A stretch of 5,095 nt of DNA from a candidate division BRC1 bacterium ADurb.BinA292 (GTDB lineage: Bacteria > Sumerlaeota > Sumerlaeia > MVZB01), in assembly GCA_002068205.1 (NCBI GenBank), contig MVZB01000242.1:1-5095 (forward strand), given 5' to 3'. Positions within the stretch are counted from its first letter, which is position 1. Each line of letters begins with the position of its first letter. This document shows, one piece after another, positions 1 to 5,095 of this stretch. The translations under genes and the position numbers were made by a program. Under the pieces are notes generated by a model. It did not search any database. It saw only the letters and a list, made by a program, of their open reading frames with translations, and was not told the DNA's origin.

Positions 1-14
1 GAGGGGCCGAGTGA

Positions 15-43
15 CCGGTGGTGTCGCTGCGCTCAACCACCGG
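15..43. repeat. Perfect 8-bp inverted repeat (hairpin)
   Basis: The left arm ccggtggt (15-22) is the exact reverse complement of accaccgg (36-43), with a 13-nt loop between them. No T-tract follows, so it is not a standard intrinsic terminator on either strand. A TGA at 12-14 would close one reading frame just before it, so it could lie in the 3' region of a gene entering from the left, but only a few codons of such a gene would be visible and I cannot support it. It could equally be an operator-like palindrome or chance in GC-rich DNA. Confidence 0.4.
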
Positions 44-53
44 GTATTCTCTG

Positions 54-70
54 GCATCCCGGCGGGATGC
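54..70. repeat. Perfect 7-bp inverted repeat with 3-nt loop
   Basis: The sequence gcatccc-ggc-gggatgc is a tight perfect hairpin. A G-rich stretch follows it on the + strand rather than a T-run, so a classical Rho-independent terminator is not supported. Its right arm supplies the first G-run of the adjoining G-quadruplex-type motif, so the two structures would compete in RNA or single-stranded DNA. Its role is unknown. It lies about 190 bases upstream of the PATAN gene start and could belong to that gene's 5' leader or to the end of an upstream unit. Confidence 0.4.
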
Positions 71-85
71 GGGGCAAGGGGGGGG
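64..85 (+). other. G-quadruplex-type motif upstream of the PATAN gene
   Basis: Four runs of at least three G are separated by short loops: ggg (64-66), atgc, gggg (71-74), caa, and then eight consecutive G (78-85) that can be split as ggg-gg-ggg. This fits the usual G3+N1-7 pattern on the + (non-template) strand. It overlaps the right arm of the hairpin at 54-70. Folding in vivo is not shown, and GC-rich genomes carry such motifs by chance. Confidence 0.35.
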
Positions 86-156
86 CCTGTCACCATCGAA
101 TCAAATGTTCAGTCGGGCGGGGGCTATGCCGATAAGTCTGGCGGGAAAGGAGTAGC

Positions 157-252
157 TTGCGTTCCGGTGGATGGGCCGTATCCGGCGCCCACGGGCCGCC
201 GCAGCGATCAGACCGGGCCGGATTTTCAGTGGCTGGCGCAGCAAGGGAGTAA
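157..252 (+). CDS. Possible 31-codon leader peptide (TTG start)
   Basis: An AAAGGAG sequence at 146-152 is a strong Shine-Dalgarno match. The first start-type codon at a workable distance is TTG at 157, 4 nt downstream. That frame runs 31 codons and ends in TAA at 250-252. The stop overlaps the aaggag ribosome binding site of the next gene (251-256), an arrangement that would permit translational coupling. The peptide starts MRSGWAVSGAHG, is rich in Gly, Ala and Arg, and has no signal peptide, membrane segment or run of one amino acid that would suggest classical attenuation. I recognise no family. The Shine-Dalgarno and stop placement are seen in the sequence. That it is translated is inference, and chance is quite possible because TTG starts are rare. 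Confidence 0.2.
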   Translation: MRSGGWAVSGAHGPPQRSDRAGFSVAGAARE

Positions 253-256
253 GGAG
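251..256 (+). promoter_or_regulatory. Ribosome binding site of the PATAN gene
   Basis: AAGGAG sits 5 nt before the ATG at 262. This decides the start over the in-frame ATG at codon 10 (289), which lies in GC-rich coding sequence with no comparable site. The stop codon of the possible leader ORF overlaps its first bases. Confidence 0.8.
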
Positions 257-261
257 CAGGC

Positions 262-1638
262 ATGGCGACCGCGACGAATCACAAGGCGATGGAACTGGAG
301 GGGAGCCTGGGCGCCTTCCCCCTGGCCGATGTCATGCGCATCCTGGCGATGGGTCGGATGACGGGGATCCTGCGTCTGGAATCCTCGGAGCATGCCGTTG
401 AACTGAGCATCAAGGACGGCCGGCTGATCGGGACGGCCTCGCCGGAGCGGTTTCTCAAGCTGGGCCAACTGCTCGTCTACAACGGCCTGATCAACCGCCG
501 CGACCTGGACGAGGTGCTGCTGGAACAGCGCGAACACGATACCGGGCTGCCGCTGGGCGAGCTGTTGATCGACCGCGGTCTGGTCACGCGCGAGCAGGTG
601 GAGCATGCGCTCCGGCTGCAGGTCAAGGAGGAGATGTGGGAACTGTTTTCGTGGACCGACGGTTCGTTCCGGTTTGAACACGGGGCGACGCCGGCAATGG
701 CGCATGGGCTGCTGTCGCTGGACATCAACCGGCTGCTCGAAGAGGGCGAGCAGCACATGTCGCATTGGCGCGAAATTGCGCAGAATTTGCAGAATCCGCA
801 CCAGGTTTTCGCCGTGCGTCCGGATTTAGCCGGTTTTCCGGAGGAGCGCCTGCGCCCGAACGTGTGGAAGCTACTGTCGCTGATCAACGGCCGCCACAGC
901 CTGCAGACGCTGGTCTACATGGCGGGGCTGGGGCGGTTCGAGACGCTGTGCGGGCTCGATACGCTGCTGCGGCTGAACCTGATCATGCCGGTGGAGCATC
1001 CGGTCGGCAGCATGGGGTCGCAGCGGTCCGATACGGGCGACGTGGAGACGCAGCCCGACGTGGAGGAGGCTCCCGTCACGGGGGCGCAGGGGCGGCCGGG
1101 CGCGTTGCTGGGATTGTTCGGTCGGCGCGGGGGGCGCGGCGAAGGGGCCGAGGGGGGGCCGGCGTGGCAGAAACCGCGACTGACGCCGACCCATGGGCCG
1201 TTTTTCACGAGCGTGGGGATGGCCTGCGCGCTGATCAATCAGTTGGCGCAGCGGCTGCTGGTCGAGCCGGCGGTGAAGGACCGGATCGGCAAGAGCGAGC
1301 CGATCGCGCAGTTGTGGCTGCAACTCGGCATGCGATTCCCGCGCGCCGACCTGATCCAGGTCTGCGACGGGCTGCTCGACCCGCGGCCGTTCGAGCACTA
1401 CGTGCAGATGGCTGGGGGGATCACGCGGAGTCTAGCCGGGTGCCATGACGACAGCCTGGAGGCGCTGGCGGGGGTCGCCGGCGGGCTGATGGAACTGGCC
1501 GAGGAACACCTGGGCGAGCGGGCGGGTGAAATCCTGCGCCAGGTGGCGCGGCCGTTTATTGAGAATCCGGAGATACAGCACCCCAACGATTTCATGCCCC
1601 GCACGTGGGCACGCCAGTGGGCGGAGAAGGTATTATGA
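262..1638 (+). CDS. PATAN (DUF4388) domain protein with MshEN-like helical insertion
   Basis: This is a 458-aa, predicted cytoplasmic signalling or scaffold protein with no signal peptide or membrane helix. Residues 11-60 match the first half of the PATAN domain: a leucine/glycine-rich start (LEGSLGAF), LADVMRIL, then TGILRLE and a beta segment ending KDGRLIGTAS. Residues 121-141 supply its end (WELFSWTDGSFRFEHG). Between them lies the helical insertion known for this family. It holds two tandem 24-residue motifs (66-89 and 97-120), each with LG at positions 2-3, G at 10 and Q at 24, as in the MshEN/GspE N-terminal domain. Residues 170-242 look like the winged-helix-type segment that often follows PATAN (LLSLINGRHSLQTLVYMAGL). 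Residues 243-307 form a Gly/Arg/Pro-rich, probably disordered linker. Residues 310-458 are helical and I recognise no family there. The gene overlaps the downstream receiver gene by ATGA, which implies co-translation. PATAN proteins commonly act with response regulators, in cyanobacteria on type IV pilus motors. Such a role here is inference. The ligand and partner are unknown. Confidence 0.88.
   Translation: MATATNHKAMELEGSLGAFPLADVMRILAMGRMTGILRLESSEHAVELSIKDGRLIGTASPERFLKLGQLLVYNGLINRRDLDEVLLEQREHDTGLPLGELLIDRGLVTREQVEHALRLQVKEEMWELFSWTDGSFRFEHGATPAMAHGLLSLDINRLLEEGEQHMSHWREIAQNLQNPHQVFAVRPDLAGFPEERLRPNVWKLLSLINGRHSLQTLVYMAGLGRFETLCGLDTLLRLNLIMPVEHPVGSMGSQRSDTGDVETQPDVEEAPVTGAQGRPGALLGLFGRRGGRGEGAEGGPAWQKPRLTPTHGPFFTSVGMACALINQLAQRLLVEPAVKDRIGKSEPIAQLWLQLGMRFPRADLIQVCDGLLDPRPFEHYVQMAGGITRSLAGCHDDSLEALAGVAGGLMELAEEHLGERAGEILRQVARPFIENPEIQHPNDFMPRTWARQWAEKVL
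1623..1630 (+). promoter_or_regulatory. Ribosome binding site of the receiver gene, inside the PATAN gene
   Basis: GGAGAAGG lies within the last codons of the PATAN gene, 4 nt before the ATG at 1635. It selects this ATG over an in-frame GTG at 1605, which lies deeper in the upstream gene. The resulting ATGA stop/start overlap is a classic coupling arrangement. Confidence 0.75.
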
Positions 1639-2831
1639 TCGGTTCGCAGCATCTGAATGAACGTCCGCGGCAGGACGAGGCGCCGCGTGAACGGCAGTCG
1701 GGATTTCGCTCGATTCTCGTCATCGACGGCAGCCATGCGGTCCAGGACCTGGCGCGCAATGCGCTGGGCGAGGCCGGCTACCGCGTGACGACCGCCAGCA
1801 ACGGGGCGGCCGTGCTGACCTATCCGAGCCTGGATGATATCGATCTGCTCGTGATCGACAGCGAACTGGCGGGCTTGACGGGCCGGGAGACCTGCCGGCT
1901 GTTGAAGCAGAACGACGGGACGCACGAAATGCCAGTGCTGTTGCTGGTGCCCGAGGGGGCGGTGCCGAACCGGGAGAATCTGGAGCTGGGGCCGGTCAAT
2001 CACTTTCTGCTCAAGCCGTTCGATCCGCGCCAGCTCGTGCGCAAGGTGGAGCAGATCTTTCAGCAGAAGGCGCTGGACCAACTGACGCTGGAGCACATGC
2101 AACGGTCGGCCGACCGGATCATGACGCAACTGGCGGAGAAGCAGATCCAGGCGGCGGTGGAGCGCAAGACGCAGCTCATCATCGAGCGCTGCATTCAGAA
2201 CATCACGCTGTCGGTGGATCAGTATGCGCGCAATGAAGTGGATTCGCGGATCACGGCGCTGGTCAGCGACAAGGAACAGGAACTGGTGAAGCTGACGGTG
2301 CGGGAAGTGGCCAATTCGATGGTCGAAAAGCTGGCCGTGGCGAAGGTGGAGGAAGCGCTGCAGGGGGTGCTGGCGCAGCAGACCGAGGCGGCCGTGCGTC
2401 GGGTGACGGACCAGACGCTGCCGGGGGTGATCCGGGAGCGGGTGCGCGAGATGCTGGGGAACCTGTTGCCGCGCGAGATCGAGACGCGGCTGGAGCGGGC
2501 GGCGGAGAAGATGGCGCCGGAACTGAGCCAGCAGTTGATCGGCACGGTGGAGGCCGTGGTGAACAAGACGGTGCCGCGGTCGGCGCGCGAGATGCTCCCG
2601 CCGGTGGTGGAGGGTCAGGTGCGCGCCGCGATGGAGACGAGCATTCCCAAGCGGGTGAGCGACCTGGTGGCGGTGGAGCTGCGCACCCAGATGACGCAGC
2701 GGATCGACCCGGCGATCGACGCCGCGACGCGGCGGATCAGCCGCGGCGTGCTGATGATCAATGCGGCCGTCGGTTTTCTCGTCCTGTGCGGACTGGGTGC
2801 GATGGCCTGGCTGACATTTTTCGCGAAGTAA
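1635..2831 (+). CDS. Tail-anchored response-regulator-like protein with atypical receiver domain and long helical region
   Basis: This is a 398-aa protein. Residues 26-142 form a CheY-like receiver domain: strand 1 SILVID (D31), LLVID with the expected phospho-acceptor D75, a GLTGRE turn, and HFLLKPFDP with the conserved lysine K127. Two usual active-site features are missing: the second acidic residue after strand 1 is G32, and the Thr/Ser at the end of strand 4 is V105 (VLLLVPE). Phosphorylation may therefore be altered or absent. Residues 132-262 contain no proline and look continuously helical, possibly coiled coil. From 261 to 359, prolines recur at 263, 279, 295, 314, 322/323, 338 and 359, breaking amphipathic helices rich in Arg, Glu and Val. 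Residues 372-396 are a single hydrophobic segment ending FFAK, consistent with a tail anchor that leaves the receiver in the cytoplasm. There is no DNA-binding, GGDEF, HD-GYP or kinase domain, so output is probably through protein contacts. The start at 1635 is set by the ribosome binding site and the ATGA overlap with the PATAN gene, its likely partner. I do not recognise a named family for the helical part. Confidence 0.87.
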   Translation: MIGSQHLNERPRQDEAPRERQSGFRSILVIDGSHAVQDLARNALGEAGYRVTTASNGAAVLTYPSLDDIDLLVIDSELAGLTGRETCRLLKQNDGTHEMPVLLLVPEGAVPNRENLELGPVNHFLLKPFDPRQLVRKVEQIFQQKALDQLTLEHMQRSADRIMTQLAEKQIQAAVERKTQLIIERCIQNITLSVDQYARNEVDSRITALVSDKEQELVKLTVREVANSMVEKLAVAKVEEALQGVLAQQTEAAVRRVTDQTLPGVIRERVREMLGNLLPREIETRLERAAEKMAPELSQQLIGTVEAVVNKTVPRSAREMLPPVVEGQVRAAMETSIPKRVSDLVAVELRTQMTQRIDPAIDAATRRISRGVLMINAAVGFLVLCGLGAMAWLTFFAK

Positions 2832-2859
2832 TCTTTCTTCCCGTTGATCCAAACGATGT

Positions 2860-2894
2860 GCAATCCGTCGGATTGAACCGAGCCGACGGATTGC
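2860..2894. terminator. Probable bidirectional terminator hairpin between convergent genes
   Basis: A perfect 12-bp inverted repeat pairs gcaatccgtcgg (2860-2871) with ccgacggattgc (2883-2894) around an 11-nt loop. It sits in the 108-bp gap between the stop of the receiver gene (2831) and the stop of the facing glycosyltransferase gene (2940), where a shared terminator is expected. Neither strand has a strong T-tract after the stem, so termination may be inefficient or the hairpin may mainly protect the 3' ends of mRNA. The left arm region is itself a near-palindrome (caatccg-t-cggattg, 2861-2875), giving an alternative fold. Confidence 0.6.
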
Positions 2895-2904
2895 GGGCGT
2901 GATC

Positions 2905-2930
2905 GCACGCTGGAGGGCGTGCTGCACGCC
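2905..2930. repeat. Overlapping small hairpins next to the terminator
   Basis: The sequence gcacgc (2905-2910) can pair with gcgtgc (2917-2922) across a 6-nt loop. Alternatively ggcgtgc (2916-2922) pairs with gcacgcc (2924-2930) as a nearly loopless palindrome. The middle segment is shared, so the folds exclude each other. On the - strand these lie just after the glycosyltransferase stop, before the main hairpin, and may add to 3'-end structure. Chance in GC-rich sequence is possible. Confidence 0.3.
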
Positions 2931-2939
2931 GTCGAGCGT

Positions 2940-5095
2940 TTATTCGCCGCCGGGCGCTGCGGGCAGCACGGTCGCGCCGTGGAGTTCGATGACGCGCGAG
3001 CCATAAAGCAAGTCGTGCGGATAGAGCGGGAAGGGGTGCCGCGAGCGGGTGCCATAGAGCGGGTTGGCGAGCGTGAAGTGGAGATAATCGCCGGGGCCGC
3101 GCCAGGAGAACGGCAGGCTCAGCGTGCGCGCATCCTCATGGGCGATCTCGACGGTCTGTTCGGAGCCGTCGGGGCGGGCGATTTTCAAGACGGGCCAGGC
3201 GTCGGCGGGATTCTCGCCGGCGGGGCGGGCGGCGAGCCGCAGGGCGAGCAGATAGTCGCCGGGCGCCAGATTGGGCGCCCACCAGACCTGGCTCTGGGGG
3301 AGGCGGCTGCTCTGCGAATTGAGCTGGGCGAGGGTCACGATGCCGCGGGGGGTCCACTCGGCATGAAAGAAGGGGATGAGCCAGAGGGCGTCGCTCCAAT
3401 CGACCGGCTGGGGGGCGCCGGCGGCGGGGGCCTCGCGGTGGCGCACGTCCAGCGTGATGGCCAGCGGGCGGGGTTCGCCCCGTGGGGACGGCGCGACGAA
3501 GTCGCGGGCCAGGGCGAGGAACAGATCGTAACGACCTTCGGGCATCGCGCGGGGGAGGTCGAAGCGGTGGACCATCTGCTCGGTGTCGCCCTGGGCAAAG
3601 TCGGGGGTTTGCAGCAACGGCCAGGGCCATGAAGTGAAATACGCCCCTTGCGAACGGGGGGGCGGCAGGAAGGTCTGGCGGCTGTCGGCGTGGCTGAAGA
3701 AGAGGACCGCCGGGACGACGCGCGGCCAGCGGGGGCCCTTGCGATAGGTGAGGCGCAGTTCGATGGCCTCGCCCGGCGCCGGGTTGGTCTGATCGACTTC
3801 GGCGGCGAGCACGATCAGTTCGCCTTCGAGATCCAGGGCCATGCCGCCGGCGGGCGCCTGTTCGACCGGCCGGCCGAGGTTGGCTTGCGCGCGGGTGTCG
3901 TAAAGGATATGGGAGCGGAGGTCGAAATCGAGGATCGGCTTGCGCGAGAAGAGTTCGCCGACGATCCGTTCGCCGTTCATGTGGGTGCTGAGGAGAAAAT
4001 CGAACCGTCCGGCTTCGAGCTCGCGGACGGCGGCGTCGTAGTCCCACGAGCGGAGCGTGACGCCCGGATAGCCCGTGAAATAGCGGATGTCGTCGGGAAC
4101 CTGGCCGTAAAAGAGCGGGCGGGGGTTGGGGACGGGGGCATCCGGAGCGCGAAACCAGCGCTCGCCGATCTGCGCAAGGGCGTGCAGGCCGGGCCGGGTC
4201 TCGAGATAGTCGGCGATCTGGGCGCGGGCGGGGTCGAGCCATGCCGCCACCGCCAGGACGGGCAGCCCCCAGGCCAGGCGGGGCTGGCGCGCCAGGCGCA
4301 GCAGGGCGCAGCCGGCCAGCAGCATTCCCACCGGCGCGATGGCGGCGGCCCAGTAGGTGTTGGCGCCCAGCGTCAGCCAGACGAAGAGGAACCCGAGCAG
4401 CGCCCACAAATTGAGCCACCCCTTGCGGCCGGGGTGGGACTGCAGGGCAATCCAGCCCGCCAGCGCGAGCAGGAGGCCCGGCAGCGTCAGGACGAGGGTG
4501 ATGCGCGCGACGACCAGGCGGAGCATCGCGGGGCGGAAGAGCTGATCGACCGAGCCCAGCAGGTTGTTGGTGTTCTGGCTGATGCGCTCAAGCCCGGGCA
4601 GGGGATTGAACGGCGACAGGCGGTACCAGGCGCAGACGCCGAGCCAGGTGAGGCCGGCGACCACCGCCAGCGCGATCCAGCCGGCCGGCCGGCGCCAGCC
4701 GACCGACCAGGGGAGGAGGAAACCGGCGACGGGGGCGAAGAAGACGGCGGGCAGTTTGGCCAGGGCGGCGGCGGTCAGCAGCAGGGCGACGGCCGCGGAA
4801 CGCGCGAGGAGGGAGAAGAGGCCGTTGCCGCGGCGCGGGTCGGGGGGGCGGATGCCGGCGGCCGCGACGATGCTCCAGGTCAGCGCGGCGTTCATCAGCG
4901 CGTCGGGCAGGAGCGAGCGCTCCATGAAGATCGCCATGGGCAGGATCGCATGGAGCCAGACGGCGATGAGGCCGAGCGCCGGCCGCCCCGACAACCGCCG
5001 GCCGAGCAGGTAGAGTGCGATGGCGGTGTCCATCCGGTCCCGCAACATGGGGCTGAGCCGTCCATCCCCGCGGATGCCGGCGCCGAACACGATCG
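2940..5095 (-). CDS. GT39/ArnT/PMT-like membrane glycosyltransferase, 3' part (5' end outside window)
   Basis: This is an integral-membrane GT-C family enzyme, expected to move a sugar from a polyprenyl-phosphate donor to an acceptor on the extracytoplasmic side. The visible ~717 codons run open to the window edge. A GTG at 5088-5090 is in frame but is probably internal, because the first membrane helix and first periplasmic loop with the catalytic acidic residue are missing. Counting residues from that GTG, the family pattern appears as IALYLLGRRLSGR (24-36), a helix at 37-56, and MERSLLPDALMNAAL (56-70) with the conserved loop Asp (D63). Further helices lie near 91-130, 137-156, 190-216, 225-241, 246-268 and 271-285. 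NTYWAAAIAPVGMLLAG (244-260) fits the late-helix motif of the family. Residues 286-411 resemble the usual extracytoplasmic C-terminal domain (DDIRYFTGYPGVTLRSWDYD). Residues 415-716 add about 300 residues that look like two beta-sandwich domains (PAPGEAIELRLTYRKG; LAPGDYLLALRLAA), more than most family members have. The acceptor and donor are unknown. It is convergent to the signalling pair and so a separate unit. Confidence 0.8.
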   Translation of the reverse strand, partial: IVFGAGIRGDGRLSPMLRDRMDTAIALYLLGRRLSGRPALGLIAVWLHAILPMAIFMERSLLPDALMNAALTWSIVAAAGIRPPDPRRGNGLFSLLARSAAVALLLTAAALAKLPAVFFAPVAGFLLPWSVGWRRPAGWIALAVVAGLTWLGVCAWYRLSPFNPLPGLERISQNTNNLLGSVDQLFRPAMLRLVVARITLVLTLPGLLLALAGWIALQSHPGRKGWLNLWALLGFLFVWLTLGANTYWAAAIAPVGMLLAGCALLRLARQPRLAWGLPVLAVAAWLDPARAQIADYLETRPGLHALAQIGERWFRAPDAPVPNPRPLFYGQVPDDIRYFTGYPGVTLRSWDYDAAVRELEAGRFDFLLSTHMNGERIVGELFSRKPILDFDLRSHILYDTRAQANLGRPVEQAPAGGMALDLEGELIVLAAEVDQTNPAPGEAIELRLTYRKGPRWPRVVPAVLFFSHADSRQTFLPPPRSQGAYFTSWPWPLLQTPDFAQGDTEQMVHRFDLPRAMPEGRYDLFLALARDFVAPSPRGEPRPLAITLDVRHREAPAAGAPQPVDWSDALWLIPFFHAEWTPRGIVTLAQLNSQSSRLPQSQVWWAPNLAPGDYLLALRLAARPAGENPADAWPVLKIARPDGSEQTVEIAHEDARTLSLPFSWRGPGDYLHFTLANPLYGTRSRHPFPLYPHDLLYGSRVIELHGATVLPAAPGGE

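Noticed and set aside
45..50. tattct as a -10 promoter box
   Set aside because: No recognisable -35 element lies at the right distance.
139..160. Sigma-54 type promoter (TGGC ... TTGC)
   Set aside because: The GG-to-GC spacing is 19 bases, where about 10 is required.
86..261. c-di-GMP or cobalamin riboswitch ahead of the PATAN gene
   Set aside because: I looked for the conserved core boxes of these classes and found none.
11..361. 116-codon + strand frame covering the upstream region and the start of the PATAN gene
   Set aside because: It would overlap the PATAN gene by 100 bases, and its end is Trp/Arg-rich nonsense-like sequence. The frame is open to the left edge, so the tail of a gene cannot be fully excluded, but nothing supports it.
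1605..1634. GTG start extending the receiver protein by 10 residues
   Set aside because: The ATG at 1635 has a proper ribosome binding site and the ATGA overlap; the GTG has neither.
1398..2927. 509-codon open frame on the - strand opposite the receiver gene
   Set aside because: Its translation is dominated by His, Arg, Leu and Gln with no domain pattern, typical of an antisense shadow in GC-rich DNA. The + strand frame has a clear receiver domain and membrane anchor.
2919..3632. 237-codon + strand frame opposite the glycosyltransferase 3' end
   Set aside because: Gly/Ala-rich, no recognisable domain, and antisense to well-patterned coding sequence.
3136..4419. 427-codon open frame on the - strand in another frame of the glycosyltransferase
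   Set aside because: The translation is almost only Arg, Pro, Ala and Gly. The overlapping frame gives membrane helices and family motifs.
1..5095. tRNA, rRNA, CRISPR array, insertion sequence or attachment site
   Set aside because: No cloverleaf, spaced direct repeats, transposase motifs or terminal repeats were seen anywhere in the window.

Overview
This is a GC-rich bacterial window (roughly two thirds G+C by eye). It holds two co-directional, overlapping signalling genes on the + strand and, facing them, the 3' part of a membrane glycosyltransferase gene on the - strand. The gene content points to a Gram-negative-type bacterium: a PATAN (DUF4388) protein, a membrane-tethered receiver protein and a GT39-like enzyme with a large extracytoplasmic region. 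PATAN proteins are common in cyanobacteria, myxobacteria, other former Deltaproteobacteria and several uncultured GC-rich phyla. I cannot assign a phylum.

Layout. Positions 1-261 contain no convincing gene. They hold two perfect hairpins (15-43 and 54-70), a G-quadruplex-type motif (64-85) and a possible 31-codon TTG leader ORF (157-252) whose stop overlaps the next ribosome binding site. Positions 262-1638 (+) encode a 458-aa PATAN protein. Its helical insertion carries two tandem 24-residue motifs resembling those of the MshEN/GspE N-terminal domain. A winged-helix-like segment, a Gly/Arg-rich linker and an unrecognised helical C-terminal domain follow. Positions 1635-2831 (+) encode a 398-aa protein that begins inside the previous stop (ATGA). 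It has an atypical receiver domain, a long proline-free helical region, a region with prolines spaced about 16 residues apart, and a C-terminal membrane helix. Positions 2832-2939 form the convergent intergenic gap, with a perfect 12-bp hairpin at 2860-2894 that is probably a shared terminator. Positions 2940-5095 (-) encode the last ~717 residues of a GT39/ArnT/PMT-like glycosyltransferase whose 5' end lies beyond the window.

How the genes may work together. The ATGA overlap implies that the PATAN protein and the tail-anchored receiver protein are translated together, so they are probably partners in one signalling module at the inner face of the cytoplasmic membrane. PATAN proteins in cyanobacteria act with response regulators on type IV pilus motors, and MshEN-type motifs belong to pilus and secretion ATPases, so a pilus, motility or polarity role is a reasonable but unproven inference. 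The glycosyltransferase is convergent, so it is a separate transcription unit and its functional link to the pair is unknown.
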